A stretch of DNA of 16,532 nt from an uncultured Bacteroidales bacterium. Its GTDB lineage: Bacteria > Bacteroidota > Bacteroidia > Bacteroidales > Paludibacteraceae. Numbering within the stretch: position 1 is the first letter of the stretch; every line of letters starts with the position of its first letter. Shown in pieces: positions 6,673-14,026 of the stretch. The DNA is taken from positions 1-16,532 of the forward strand of contig CAMJFV010000015.1 in the NCBI GenBank assembly GCA_946405045.1. The letters run 5' to 3'. The notes beneath the pieces were generated by a model that saw nothing but the letters and a program-made list of their open reading frames with translations, was not told where the DNA came from and searched no databases. The position numbers were made by a program, and so were the translations under genes.

Positions 6673-6703
6673 AAAAAAGGGATGAACCATTTTCCATCCC
6701 TTT
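6673..6703 (-). terminator. Intrinsic terminator of the 6730-7581 BspA-like gene
   Basis: AAAGGGATG (6676-6684) and CATCCCTTT (6695-6703) form a perfect 9-bp stem. On the minus strand the stem runs into six T. It lies 26 nt after the stop. Confidence 0.85.
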
Positions 6704-6729
6704 CATCTATTTTACGCTATGAATCCCCT

Positions 6730-7581
6730 TTATTTTAGGTATGTTACTGATTTACAGTCCTTGAGTGCATCTTTTCCAACAATTACATTATCTTTTGAAT
6801 TGTCAATCACGACATCAAGATTATTGCAACCAAAAAAAGCATAATCTTCGATATTTGTTACTCCTTCTGGAATCTTTATGCTTATCAGTCCAGAGCAATC
6901 CGAAAAAGCATGATTTCCGATGCTTGTCACACCTTCTGGAATTTTTATGCTCATTAATTCACTACAGCCATAAAATGCAGTTGCTCCGATGCTTGTTACT
7001 CCCTTTGGGATATTTATACTTGCCAAACTGCTACAGCCGTAAAAAACCATATCTTCGATACTTGTCACTCCCTCTGGAATCTTTATGCTTGTCAGGCTTT
7101 CACAATTGTAAAATGCCGCACTGCCGATATTTGTCACACTATCTGGAATATTTATGCTGGTCAAACTGTAACAGCCCCCAAAAGCCCATGCTCCAATGTT
7201 TGTTACTCCATCTGGAATGTATATACTTGTTAGTTCATTATTGAAGTCAACAGCAGCATCCCCGATACTTGTCACCGTATATACTTTACCATCAATTCGT
7301 ACTTTAGCAGGGACAATCACTTCATTAGCAGCTTCTTTTCGTAGTCCGATAAATTCCGCTGTGGAATCGGATAAAATTTTGAATCGCAGGAATTTTTCTG
7401 ATGTATTGACCTCAGTGGAATCATCTGAGATGTTGTCATTTTCATTAAAGATGACCTCTTTCACATTTTTCACGTCAATTCTAAAAGTCTCTCCATTCTT
7501 TTGTTTTACGACCATGTCTGTCGCAAAAGTCATGACACACGACACAAATGTCATTATTAACGCAAGTAGTTTTTTCGTCAT
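6730..7581 (-). CDS. BspA-like leucine-rich-repeat protein (short, about 7 repeats)
   Basis: The protein has 283 residues: signal peptide at about 1-20 (MTKKLLAL... MTFA), then the shared head module with MVVKQKNGETFRIDVKNV, FKILSDSTAEF and VPAKVRIDGKVYTVTSIG. About seven 23-residue LRR_5 units follow (for example AFYNCESLTSIKIPEGVTSI). A C-terminal cap IDNSKDNVIVGKDALKDCKSV ends in TYLK, as in the other copies. It is presumably exported and surface- or periplasm-located, with a binding or adhesin-like role by family analogy. It has its own perfect promoter (7641-7671) and a strong terminator, so it is a single-gene unit, unlike the larger gene at 4043. The repeats use more EGVTSI and KIPEG wording than the 4043 gene and are closest to those of the truncated copy at 13484. 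Confidence 0.9.
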   Translation of the reverse strand: MTKKLLALIMTFVSCVMTFATDMVVKQKNGETFRIDVKNVKEVIFNENDNISDDSTEVNTSEKFLRFKILSDSTAEFIGLRKEAANEVIVPAKVRIDGKVYTVTSIGDAAVDFNNELTSIYIPDGVTNIGAWAFGGCYSLTSINIPDSVTNIGSAAFYNCESLTSIKIPEGVTSIEDMVFYGCSSLASINIPKGVTSIGATAFYGCSELMSIKIPEGVTSIGNHAFSDCSGLISIKIPEGVTNIEDYAFFGCNNLDVVIDNSKDNVIVGKDALKDCKSVTYLK

Positions 7582-7640
7582 ATTCTCTAATATTTACTTA
7601 CAATTCATAAAATGATGCTGCCATAACAACAATGACGATA

Positions 7641-7671
7641 CAAAATTATGCATAAATCATATGATGACAAA
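7641..7671 (-). promoter_or_regulatory. Promoter of the 6730-7581 gene
   Basis: TTTG at 7671-7668, 19 nt, TAATTTTG at 7648-7641: both boxes match the Bacteroidetes consensus exactly. The leader is about 55 nt. The flanks are unlike promoter copies A-C. Confidence 0.7.
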
Positions 7672-7683
7672 AACTTCCTAATA

Positions 7684-7739
7684 AATAATCCGTAATTGTG
7701 GGGGAATCCACCAGTAGGGGCGAACCATTGTGGTCGCCC
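7684..7739. repeat. Compound dispersed element
   Basis: TAATCCGTAATTG, then a GGAATCCACC core, then the hairpin GGGCGAACCATTGTGG with TCGCCC (7718-7739; arms GGGCGA/TCGCCC, inner CCA/TGG). It is almost identical in order to the element at 6590-6655. Confidence 0.65.
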
Positions 7740-7759
7740 ATTTATAAAATTGCTCAACG

Positions 7760-7790
7760 AAAAAAAGGGATGAACCATTGTCCATCCCTT
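7760..7790 (-). terminator. Terminator of the deleted BspA cassette
   Basis: AAGGGATG (7765-7772) pairs perfectly with CATCCCTT (7783-7790), with seven T on the minus strand (A at 7760-7766). It follows the BspA remnant at 7814-7885 exactly as other copies follow intact BspA genes. Confidence 0.75.
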
Positions 7791-7813
7791 CTGTGATTTT
7801 GTTTGCAATCAAT

Positions 7814-7885
7814 TTATTCTTTTAACCATGTCACAGATTTGCAACTAGTGAATGCACCATTTCCGACAGTCACATTATTTTTCGA
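7814..7885 (-). pseudogene. Remnant of a BspA-like gene: last 23 codons only
   Basis: The minus-strand frame reads SKNNVTVGNGAFTSCKSVTWLKE and stop. This matches the C-terminal cap of the BspA-like proteins in this window (compare NVKVGYDAFYGCKSVTWLKE at 13484). Upstream of the TCG codon the homology stops abruptly and is replaced by sequence matching the leader and promoter of the small CTD genes (CAGATAAAAA ... GCTAAATTAAGC on plus). The junction contains TTCG, present in both parents. It is a deletion scar, not a gene. Confidence 0.8.
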
Positions 7886-7926
7886 CAGATAAAAATGCCA
7901 TTATTATATTATCGCTATATTTCTAG

Positions 7927-7957
7927 CTAAATTAAGCAGAAAAATCAGAATCTCAAA
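7927..7957 (-). promoter_or_regulatory. Orphan promoter, copy C
   Basis: TTTG at 7957-7954, 19 nt, TAATTTAG at 7934-7927, with the same surroundings as copies A and B. Downstream there is no small CTD gene, only the 23-codon BspA remnant and a terminator, so any transcript would be about 130-150 nt and non-coding. Confidence 0.55.
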
Positions 7958-7984
7958 AATATACGAACGGAAATGATTCTGTTT

Positions 7985-8092
7985 TGGCTTATGTAGCTAG
8001 CGGCGACACATCGGCATTGCCGACTATATCCGATTCTTGCGAAGCAAGTGTCGGGAAAGTGTGTCGACGGTGCGTGTCGGATACCTATGTCG
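7985..8092. other. G+C-rich structured patch between fab operon and deleted cassette
   Basis: This is a locally G+C-rich stretch in A+T-rich surroundings with nested inverted repeats: TCGGCA/TGCCGA at 8011-8023 (one-base centre), CTTGC/GCAAG at 8036-8048, and TATCCGA (8027-8033) with TCGGATA (8077-8083). The word GTGTCG recurs at 8048, 8061 and 8074. I cannot assign it to a known element; REP-like sequence or a small RNA are possibilities. It lies in the 566-nt gap 7582-8147, whose other contents are listed separately. Confidence 0.4.
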
Positions 8093-8094
8093 AC

Positions 8095-8124
8095 AAAAAA
8101 AGGCAGACTCTAAAGCCTGCCTTT
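8095..8124 (-). terminator. Intrinsic terminator of the fab operon
   Basis: AAAGGCAG (8099-8106) and CTGCCTTT (8117-8124) form a perfect 8-bp stem. On the minus strand it is followed by seven T. It lies 24 nt beyond the fabF stop. Confidence 0.9.
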
Positions 8125-8147
8125 GTAAAGTATCTTTTAAGAGATGA

Positions 8148-9389
8148 TTACATCTTTCTCAAAGCTACGCAACCGTTGTGTCCACCGAATCCCAATGATG
8201 TTGAGAATGCGATGTTGACGTCTGCTTTTACAGCTACGTTTGGAGTGTAGTTAAGATCACACTCTGGATCAGCCTCCTTAAGGTTGATTGTTGGAGGGAT
8301 GATTCCGTTCTTCAATGTAAGTGCAGAAACGATCAACTCCAATGCTCCAGCTGCTCCCAAGCAGTGTCCCATCATCGACTTGCTAGATGAGATGTGTGCC
8401 TTACGTGCTGCCTCCTCACCTAACGCAAGCTTGAATGCTGCAGTCTCACCCTTATCATTAAGAGGTGTTCCTGTACCATGTGCGTTGATGTATAGAAGAT
8501 CCTTTGAAGCGTCGAAATTAGACTCCTCAAGAGCCAACTTGATTGCCTTGCTTGCTGGCACTCCGTCTGGTTTTGGAGCTGTGTAGTGGTATGCGTCACA
8601 AGTGTTACCGTAACCAGTCACCTCAGCATAGATCTTAGCACCACGTGCTTTTGCGTGCTCATACTCCTCAAGAACAAGAATACCACATCCTTCACCCATC
8701 ACGAATCCTGCACGACGCTTGTCGAATGGAAGTGATGCCTCGTTAGGATCAGTAGCCTTTGAAAGAGCTTTTGAGTTAGCAAAGCCACCAATTGCAAGTG
8801 GGTTGACAGCTGCCTCACTACCTCCTGCCACGATAGCGTCTGCATAACCGTGCTTGATAGCGTGGAATGCCTCACCTACTGCGTGAGTAGATGTTGCACA
8901 TGCTGTTACAACTGGAATACATGGTCCCTCAAGGTGATGTGCGATAGCAACCTGGCCAGATGCCATGTTAGCAATCAACATAGGGATGAATAGAGGGGAA
9001 ATACGGTTCATTCCCTCATTGATAAGTTTCTCACATTCTGTTGTGAAGACGTGCATACCACCGATACCTGAACCGATGTATGTACCGAATCTGTCGGCTG
9101 CGATGTTCTCGCCGCTCTTCAATCCTGAATCTTCGATAGCCTGGTTGGCTGCGGCAAGAGCGAACTGTGCGAAACGGTCAGACTTGCGGGCCATACCCTT
9201 GTCTACACCGAAATCCTCTGCCTTGAAATCTTTTACCTCAGCGGCAAGTTTTACGGGATGATCTCCTGTCTCGTATTGAGTGATTGCACCGATTCCGCAA
9301 ACACCTTTAACTAGACTATCCCAATATGCGTCAATATTGTTACCGATAGGCGAAATCACGCCCATACCTGTAATTACGACTCTTTTCAT
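8148..9389 (-). CDS. fabF: Beta-ketoacyl-ACP synthase II
   Basis: FabF extends acyl-ACP by condensation with malonyl-ACP in the cytosolic type II fatty acid synthase. The 413-residue length equals the E. coli enzyme. The catalytic triad is visible: C164 in VTACATS, H304 in INAHGTGTPLND and H342 in KSMMGHCLGAAG. The thiolase-fold landmarks MKRVVITGMGVISPIG at the start and STSLGFGGHN near the end are intact. A longer reading from 9470 would add 27 residues overlapping fabK; the ATG at 9387-9389 gives the canonical N-terminus and leaves a 19-nt gap to fabK. It is last in the fabH-fabK-fabF operon and is followed by a strong terminator. Acyl carrier protein is not encoded in this window. Confidence 0.97.
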   Translation of the reverse strand: MKRVVITGMGVISPIGNNIDAYWDSLVKGVCGIGAITQYETGDHPVKLAAEVKDFKAEDFGVDKGMARKSDRFAQFALAAANQAIEDSGLKSGENIAADRFGTYIGSGIGGMHVFTTECEKLINEGMNRISPLFIPMLIANMASGQVAIAHHLEGPCIPVVTACATSTHAVGEAFHAIKHGYADAIVAGGSEAAVNPLAIGGFANSKALSKATDPNEASLPFDKRRAGFVMGEGCGILVLEEYEHAKARGAKIYAEVTGYGNTCDAYHYTAPKPDGVPASKAIKLALEESNFDASKDLLYINAHGTGTPLNDKGETAAFKLALGEEAARKAHISSSKSMMGHCLGAAGALELIVSALTLKNGIIPPTINLKEADPECDLNYTPNVAVKADVNIAFSTSLGFGGHNGCVALRKM

Positions 9390-9408
9390 TTCAATTCTGG
9401 TTTTATAA

Positions 9409-10353
9409 TTAAGCCAGACGACTGTTTGCCGCCTTAAGTAGTTCTTCACACTTGCTTGCCATTCCCTCAACGATCTCTTTGCATGACTTCTTCTCGTTGA
9501 TCATACCAGCGATTTCTCCAGCCATGAAGCTACCTTCTTTCAAGTTTCCGTCCTTAACGGCCTTGCGAAGAGATCCAGCTCCGAACTGAAGCAATTCCTC
9601 TGATGTCACGTTTGGATCGTTCTCCATCTTTGCGAAGCTCTTAGAGAATGGAGTACGTACAGTACGAACTGGGTGACCAAGTTTCTTACCTGTTACGATT
9701 GTGTCGTTGTCACCAGCCTTCAATACCTTTTCTTTATATACCTCGTGTACAGTACATTCGTCTGCTACCAAGAAGCATGTTCCACACTGAACAGCCTCTG
9801 CACCCAACATGAATGCTGCTGCCATACCACGTCCGTCGCCAATACCACCGGCAGCGATCACTGGCACGTTTACTGCGTCTACAATCTGAGGAACAAGTGG
9901 CAATGTGTTGGCCTCACCTGTGTGACCGCCACTCTCTGCACCCTCAGCGATAATTGCGTCTACTCCCATTCTTTCGATACGAAGAGCCAACGCTACACTT
10001 GCTACAACTGGAATAACCTTGATTCCTGCTGCTTTCCACATCTCCATGAATGGAGCAGGAGAGCCAGCTCCTGTAGTAAGGATCTTAACTCCTTCTTCAA
10101 CAACGATCTGCGCGATTTTCTCCACCTCTGGAGCCTGAAGCATGATGTTAACGCCGAAAGGTTTGTCTGTCATCTGCTTGCACTTTCTGATTTCTTCTCT
10201 TACGATGTCTGGAGGACAAGCACCTGTAATGATTCCCAAACCGCCTGCATTACTTACAGCGGCTGCCAAACTAGCGTCGGCAACCCATGCCATACCACCC
10301 TGAATAATTGGATATTTGATACCCAATAGGTCGCAAATCTTACTTTTTATCAT
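9409..10353 (-). CDS. fabK: Enoyl-ACP reductase II (FMN-dependent, FabK family)
   Basis: FabK catalyses the last reduction of each fatty-acid elongation cycle and replaces FabI; it is a TIM-barrel flavoenzyme of the nitronate monooxygenase superfamily. The protein has 314 residues. Landmarks are KYPIIQGGMAWVADASLAA near the N-terminus (14-32), SNAGGLGIITG (34-44), KPFGVNIML (64-72), the EGAESGGHTGE segment with H144 (the position of the catalytic His in the pneumococcal enzyme), and the phosphate-binding VIAAGGIGDGRGMAAAFMLGA. The position between fabH and fabF supports enoyl reductase over nitronate monooxygenase. Gaps are 37 nt to fabH and 19 nt to fabF, so it is cotranscribed. FabK enzymes are generally insensitive to triclosan; whether the genome also has FabI cannot be seen. 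Confidence 0.95.
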   Translation of the reverse strand: MIKSKICDLLGIKYPIIQGGMAWVADASLAAAVSNAGGLGIITGACPPDIVREEIRKCKQMTDKPFGVNIMLQAPEVEKIAQIVVEEGVKILTTGAGSPAPFMEMWKAAGIKVIPVVASVALALRIERMGVDAIIAEGAESGGHTGEANTLPLVPQIVDAVNVPVIAAGGIGDGRGMAAAFMLGAEAVQCGTCFLVADECTVHEVYKEKVLKAGDNDTIVTGKKLGHPVRTVRTPFSKSFAKMENDPNVTSEELLQFGAGSLRKAVKDGNLKEGSFMAGEIAGMINEKKSCKEIVEGMASKCEELLKAANSRLA

Positions 10354-10390
10354 GTTGTATGTAATTTTCTAATAAATTCTTTAACTGATT

Positions 10391-11347
10391 TTACTTGTTC
10401 CAACGAACTACACATGCAGATGTCTGGAATCCGGCACCGAATGCGCTGAACACCAAAATGTCATTCTTCGACAATTTGCCTTCCTTGTTCAATCTGTCAA
10501 GTAGGATAGGAATACATGCCGACGACATATTACCTGTATTTTCAATAGTAGTAGGGAATTTCTCTTCTGGCTCATCCAAGAAATGGCGGATAGCCTCGAT
10601 GATTCTTATGTTTGCCTGGTGAAGCACGAAATATTTCACCTGGTTAGACGTGATGTTGGCATCCTCCATCACAGCTTTGATATCGTCCTGTGAGTTTGAC
10701 ACTGCCATTCTGAACACCTCACGTCCGTTCATAACCAACGGAACATTTCCTTCAATCTCGCCAACGAATGGAGTCTTCTCCATCGCTCTCTTGCTATATA
10801 GCACTATAGGAGCAGAAGTAGTGGTTGAACGCATTGCAAGCACGTCGTCGCCTTCTGCACTGACAACAACAGCTCCAGCACCGTCTCCAAACAAGACGCT
10901 TGTGCTTCTGTCTGTCCATGTCGGGATTCTTGAAGGCTCTTCTGCTGCTACAATCAAAATCTTTTTCGCAACACCTGTCTTAATGAAAGACTCTGCAATT
11001 TGCATTCCATATAAAAAACCTGCACAAGCGGCATTGATATCAATGCTTGGGCAAGTGGCTCCAATGTGACCCTGCAATACACAGCCCAAACCTGGAGTGA
11101 TATATTCATTCACAGTGTTAGAGCAGATGATGTAGTCTAAATCCTTTGCTGTTATGCCTGCATCTTTTAGGGCATTCTCGATCGCCTCAACGCCGATTTC
11201 CTCCAACTCCTGATTTACCAAGAGATGACGGCGCTTAATTCCAGTGCGAGTGGAAATCCACTCATCGCTTGTATCCATCACTTCGGACAACATCTGGTTC
11301 GTAGCAACGAATTTTGGCAATGCACTGCCGGTTCCGATAATTCTCAT
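10391..11347 (-). CDS. fabH: Beta-ketoacyl-ACP synthase III
   Basis: FabH starts fatty-acid synthesis by condensing an acyl-CoA primer with malonyl-ACP. The protein has 318 residues (E. coli 317). The Cys-His-Asn triad is present: C108 in INAACAGFLYG, H243 in VLHQANIRII and N273 in TGNMSSACIP. Other signatures are TSDEWISTRTGIKRR (26-40) and LFGDGAGAVVV (152-162). A longer reading would begin with TTG at 11368; the ATG at 11347 gives the canonical MRIIGTGSALPK. It is the first gene of the operon. Upstream genes usual in many bacteria (plsX, rpmF) are absent; instead there is a possible leader ORF and an inverted repeat (11510-11527). Confidence 0.97.
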   Translation of the reverse strand: MRIIGTGSALPKFVATNQMLSEVMDTSDEWISTRTGIKRRHLLVNQELEEIGVEAIENALKDAGITAKDLDYIICSNTVNEYITPGLGCVLQGHIGATCPSIDINAACAGFLYGMQIAESFIKTGVAKKILIVAAEEPSRIPTWTDRSTSVLFGDGAGAVVVSAEGDDVLAMRSTTTSAPIVLYSKRAMEKTPFVGEIEGNVPLVMNGREVFRMAVSNSQDDIKAVMEDANITSNQVKYFVLHQANIRIIEAIRHFLDEPEEKFPTTIENTGNMSSACIPILLDRLNKEGKLSKNDILVFSAFGAGFQTSACVVRWNK

Positions 11348-11384
11348 GTTATAAAAATAATTCTGCAATTTTAGAATATGTTTG

Positions 11385-11416
11385 CAAATTAAAACATAAA
11401 ACTCCTAATATGCAAT
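11385..11416 (-). promoter_or_regulatory. Possible promoter of the fab operon
   Basis: TTAATTTG at 11392-11385 is one base from TAnnTTTG and is preceded, after 20 nt, by ATTG at 11416-11413. It would give a leader of about 30 nt before fabH. The match is imperfect and overlaps the candidate leader ORF, so the two readings exclude each other in part. Confidence 0.35.
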
Positions 11417-11436
11417 TTTTTGGTTGCCTTTTCCAT
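11389..11436 (-). CDS. Possible 15-codon leader ORF upstream of fabH
   Basis: The ATG at 11436 opens a frame MEKATKKLHIRSFMF and stop (TAA at 11391-11389). It is preceded by AAGGAGG (11450-11444) with 7 nt spacing, a near-perfect Shine-Dalgarno that is rare in this phylum and absent from the fab genes themselves. It ends 41 nt before fabH. The peptide is not one I recognise. It may be a translated leader or chance. Confidence 0.25.
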   Translation of the reverse strand: MEKATKKLHIRSFMF

Positions 11437-11509
11437 TTTTTGACCTCCTTATAGACTGAAAATGGAGCTTTGGTTGAAAAAAATTGTAATATCTTTTCCT
11501 ACCGATATT

Positions 11510-11527
11510 ATACGTCTAGCGACGTAT
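11510..11527. promoter_or_regulatory. Perfect inverted repeat upstream of the fab operon (operator candidate)
   Basis: ATACGTC (11510-11516), TAGC, GACGTAT (11521-11527): 7-bp perfect arms with a 4-nt centre, typical of a dimeric regulator site. It lies about 160 nt before fabH in a gap without genes (11348-11822); it could alternatively be a small hairpin. Confidence 0.4.
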
Positions 11528-11602
11528 CTTTCGTTTTTGAAAATACATCTAAAAGATTGTCAATTCGTCGAAATCACGTCAAATAATACGGGCAAATAAT
11601 GC

Positions 11603-11719
11603 GGGCAGGTTTGAAACCTGCCCCTACGGATGGATCTCCCAACAATTACGAATTATGCATTATCCACGATGGATTTCCCAATGGAAGGATCCCCCCAACA
11701 ATTACGAATTATGCATTAT
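11603..11719. repeat. Dispersed elements, inverted relative to the other gaps
   Basis: GGGCAGGTTT and AAACCTGCCC (11603-11623) form a perfect 10-bp hairpin with a one-base centre. Two identical 26-bp direct copies starting CCCAACAATTACGAATTATG lie at 11638-11663 and 11694-11719, 56 nt apart. The latter is the reverse complement of the AATTCGTAATTGTTG motif at 3791-3825. The second copy is followed by ATGCATTATGAATTAT. Confidence 0.75.
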
Positions 11720-11754
11720 GCATTATGAATTATATTGTGGTCGGATTTGACGAC

Positions 11755-11803
11755 AAAAAAAGAGGGCGTATCAAGATCGAAAAATCCATTTTGATACACC
11801 CTC
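11755..11803 (-). terminator. Intrinsic terminator of the fused BspA-like gene
   Basis: GAGGGCGTATCAA (11762-11774) pairs with TTGATACACCCTC (11791-11803) with one mismatch. On the minus strand it is followed by seven T (11761-11755). It is 20 nt beyond the stop and unrelated to the GGGATG terminator family. Confidence 0.85.
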
Positions 11804-11822
11804 ATATTTTAACAATCGATTC

Positions 11823-13463
11823 TTATTTTGTATATGTCACAGATTTGCATCCTTCGAAAGCATTTTCTCCAACTTTTATGTTGTTTTCTGAATTATCGAT
11901 CACGACATCCAATTTACCACAACCATAAAACGCTTTCTCTCCGATAAATTCGACATTTTCTGAGATTTTTACGTTTTTCAAAATCTTACAATAAGAAAAT
12001 GCCTCTTTGCCAATCTCAACTACGCTTGAAGGAATCTCTATCTTGTCTATATAAACCCAACTAAAAGCAGACTCTCCAATTTCCGTGATTGTAGGAGGTA
12101 GTTTTACACATCTTAGATTACTTCCTCCAGTATACGAAAAAGCATTATTATCTATAGTTGTGACTGTATATATTTTCTCGTTGATTTTAACCTTTGATGG
12201 AATATATATAGTGTCTATGTCCGCTCTTGCCCCCCTAAGTTCAACAGTAGAATCAGATAATACTTTGAACCATACTTCTTTGAGTTCTGAAGTGTCCATG
12301 ACAACAGAAAGATCTGGATTACCGACCACAACGGTAGGCTCCTTTGTGAAGACTATCAGTCCGCACTCTTCAAATGTGTAATCTCCAGTTCTGACATTTT
12401 TACTTAAATTGTCGATTACGACAACCTCACAATCTGCAAAAGCAGCGTCGCCTAAAGAGGTTACGCTTGATGGCACCTCTATACATTCTACGCCACAGCC
12501 ACAAAAAGCATAGCCTCTGACACTTGTAACAGTTGATGGAATTGCAAAAGTATCTACTTTTATTCCATATGCGTAAGAGACTAATTCCGTCTTGTCCTTA
12601 CTGTATAATACTCCGTCAATAGAAGTGAAATTGGCATTGTCTGCTGCGACGTTGATGTTTGTCAACTTATAGCAGTAGAGAAACGCACCATCACCTATTT
12701 CAGTGACACTGGAAGGGATATCTATACTTGTCAGAAGTCTGCATCCATAGAATGCGTCTTTTCCAATTTCAGTGACACTAGAAGGTATCTTGATACTCGT
12801 TAAACTGTCACTTCTAAAAGCAGAATGTCCTATACAGTTGACACTTGATGGTATTGTGAAATCGCCTCTGATTCCTCCTGGAACGCAAACTATCTTTGTC
12901 TTGTCTTTGTTGTACAATACGCCATCCGCAGATGAAAAGTTAGGATTATCAGCTGCGACGTTGATGTTTTTCAATTTACTGCAATTATTAAAAACAGGTA
13001 ACTTTTCGATGTCCGTCACACTTTTAGGAATATTTATCTCAGTCAGATTCTCACACCAGCTAAATGCCAGAAACTTGATGTAAGTTATAGTTGAAGGAAG
13101 TTCTATTTTTTTTGAACGGCAACTTCCAAACGCACGATCACCTATACCAACGACTGTATAAACAACGTCTTTGATTCGCACTTTGGCAGGAATCATAATT
13201 GTATCAGGGAACGTACTGTAACTTACGTTTTCATTTGTCACCTCAACCGTAGAATCCGATAGGATTTTGAATCCTAGAGGAGTTTCCGACTCATCAACAA
13301 CTGTTGGATCTTCTGGGGTTGATTCGCTAAAAATCACCTCGTTTACCTCACTGACATCAAATCTTACGATTTCTCCGTTTTTCTGTTTCACTACCATGTC
13401 GGTCGCCAACATAGAGAGGCATATAGCGAATAAAGCTCCTAAAGCTATTAGTTTCTTTTTCAT
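11823..13463 (-). CDS. BspA-like protein built of two fused LRR proteins
   Basis: The protein has 546 residues. The first half is a signal peptide (1-20, MKKKLIAL... SMLA), head module (21-108: MVVKQKNGEIVRFDVSEV, FKILSDSTVEV, IPAKVRIKDVVYTV), irregular LRR_5 units (109-346) and a C-terminal cap at about 347-374 (VIDNLSKNVRTGDYTFEECG). A second head module follows at 398-436 (WFKVLSDSTVELR, IPSKVKINEKIYTV) with about four LRR units and a second cap (520-546, VIDNSENNIKVGENAFEGCK). Two units carry the long insertion NVAADNPNFSSADGVLYNKDKT (about 168-192 and 270-293), known from BspA-like proteins. The repeats are more diverged than in the 4043 gene. The start (ATG 13463) lies only 20 nt from the stop of the truncated copy upstream, with no promoter seen between them. 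Presumed exported, binding function by family analogy. Confidence 0.9.
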   Translation of the reverse strand: MKKKLIALGALFAICLSMLATDMVVKQKNGEIVRFDVSEVNEVIFSESTPEDPTVVDESETPLGFKILSDSTVEVTNENVSYSTFPDTIMIPAKVRIKDVVYTVVGIGDRAFGSCRSKKIELPSTITYIKFLAFSWCENLTEINIPKSVTDIEKLPVFNNCSKLKNINVAADNPNFSSADGVLYNKDKTKIVCVPGGIRGDFTIPSSVNCIGHSAFRSDSLTSIKIPSSVTEIGKDAFYGCRLLTSIDIPSSVTEIGDGAFLYCYKLTNINVAADNANFTSIDGVLYSKDKTELVSYAYGIKVDTFAIPSTVTSVRGYAFCGCGVECIEVPSSVTSLGDAAFADCEVVVIDNLSKNVRTGDYTFEECGLIVFTKEPTVVVGNPDLSVVMDTSELKEVWFKVLSDSTVELRGARADIDTIYIPSKVKINEKIYTVTTIDNNAFSYTGGSNLRCVKLPPTITEIGESAFSWVYIDKIEIPSSVVEIGKEAFSYCKILKNVKISENVEFIGEKAFYGCGKLDVVIDNSENNIKVGENAFEGCKSVTYTK

Positions 13464-13483
13464 ATCTAAAACATTTTATTAGT

Positions 13484-14026
13484 TTACTCTTTTAACCATG
13501 TCACTGATTTGCATCCATAGAATGCATCATATCCAACTTTCACATTGTCCTTGGAATTATCTATCACGACATCAAGCCTACTACAACCCGAAAAAGCTTC
13601 TGTTCCGATGCTCTTCACTCCCTCTGGGATATTTACACTTGTCAAATTGCTACAACCCGAAAAAGCAAATGCTCCGATGCTTGTCACACTTTCTGGAATC
13701 ACAACATCAGTGCATTTTTCATTATCTCCAATCCATCCATAGCATTTTGTGCCTTTATCGTAGACCAATATCTTTGGATCCAAACTGTTGCAGTCATAAA
13801 AAGCATATTCTCCTATGCTTGTCACTCCCTCTGGAATATTTATGTTGGTCAAACTGATGCAACCCCTAAAGGCAGAAACTCCTATGCTCGTCACACCTTC
13901 TGGAATATCTATATTTGCCAAATTGCTGCAACCCCTAAAAGCAGATTCCCCGATATTTGTCACACTCTTTGGAATTTTTATGCTTGTCAATCCAGAACAA
14001 TAAGAGTATTTGTATGTCGTTACTAT
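13484..14026 (-). pseudogene. 5'-truncated BspA-like gene
   Basis: The frame opens after a TGA at 14029-14027 and has no ATG before the LRRs; the only start is TTG at 13990. LRR homology already begins upstream of that TTG (YCSGLTSIKIP). From 13990, 168 residues contain about six LRR_5 units, one with the TKCYGWIGDNEKC insertion seen in the 4043 gene, and a complete cap ending CKSVTWLKE. Signal peptide and head module are missing, so it cannot be exported as such. The breakpoint lies near 14000; the upstream 160 nt are A+T-rich with no recognisable content. It reads as a remnant of a full-length gene, truncated when the upstream block arrived or by deletion. Confidence 0.75.

Noticed and set aside
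7605..7808. Minus-strand open frame of 67 codons before the short BspA-like gene
   Set aside because: It spans the GGGATG terminator, the GGGCGAACC element and the promoter at 7641-7671; no domain.
9390..9470. Extended N-terminus of fabF
   Set aside because: It overlaps the end of fabK and adds 27 residues without homology; MKRVVITGMG is the standard FabF start.
9673..10329. Cysteine-rich open frame of 218 codons antisense to fabK
   Set aside because: It is a shadow of the conserved fabK frame; no ribosome site, promoter or family resemblance.
11348..11368. TTG start seven codons upstream in fabH
   Set aside because: The ATG at 11347 gives the canonical FabH N-terminus and length of 318 residues.
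11599..11928. Plus-strand open frame through the dispersed repeats
   Set aside because: It runs through a hairpin element, a terminator and the antisense end of the BspA-like gene; composition is that of repeats, with no family match.
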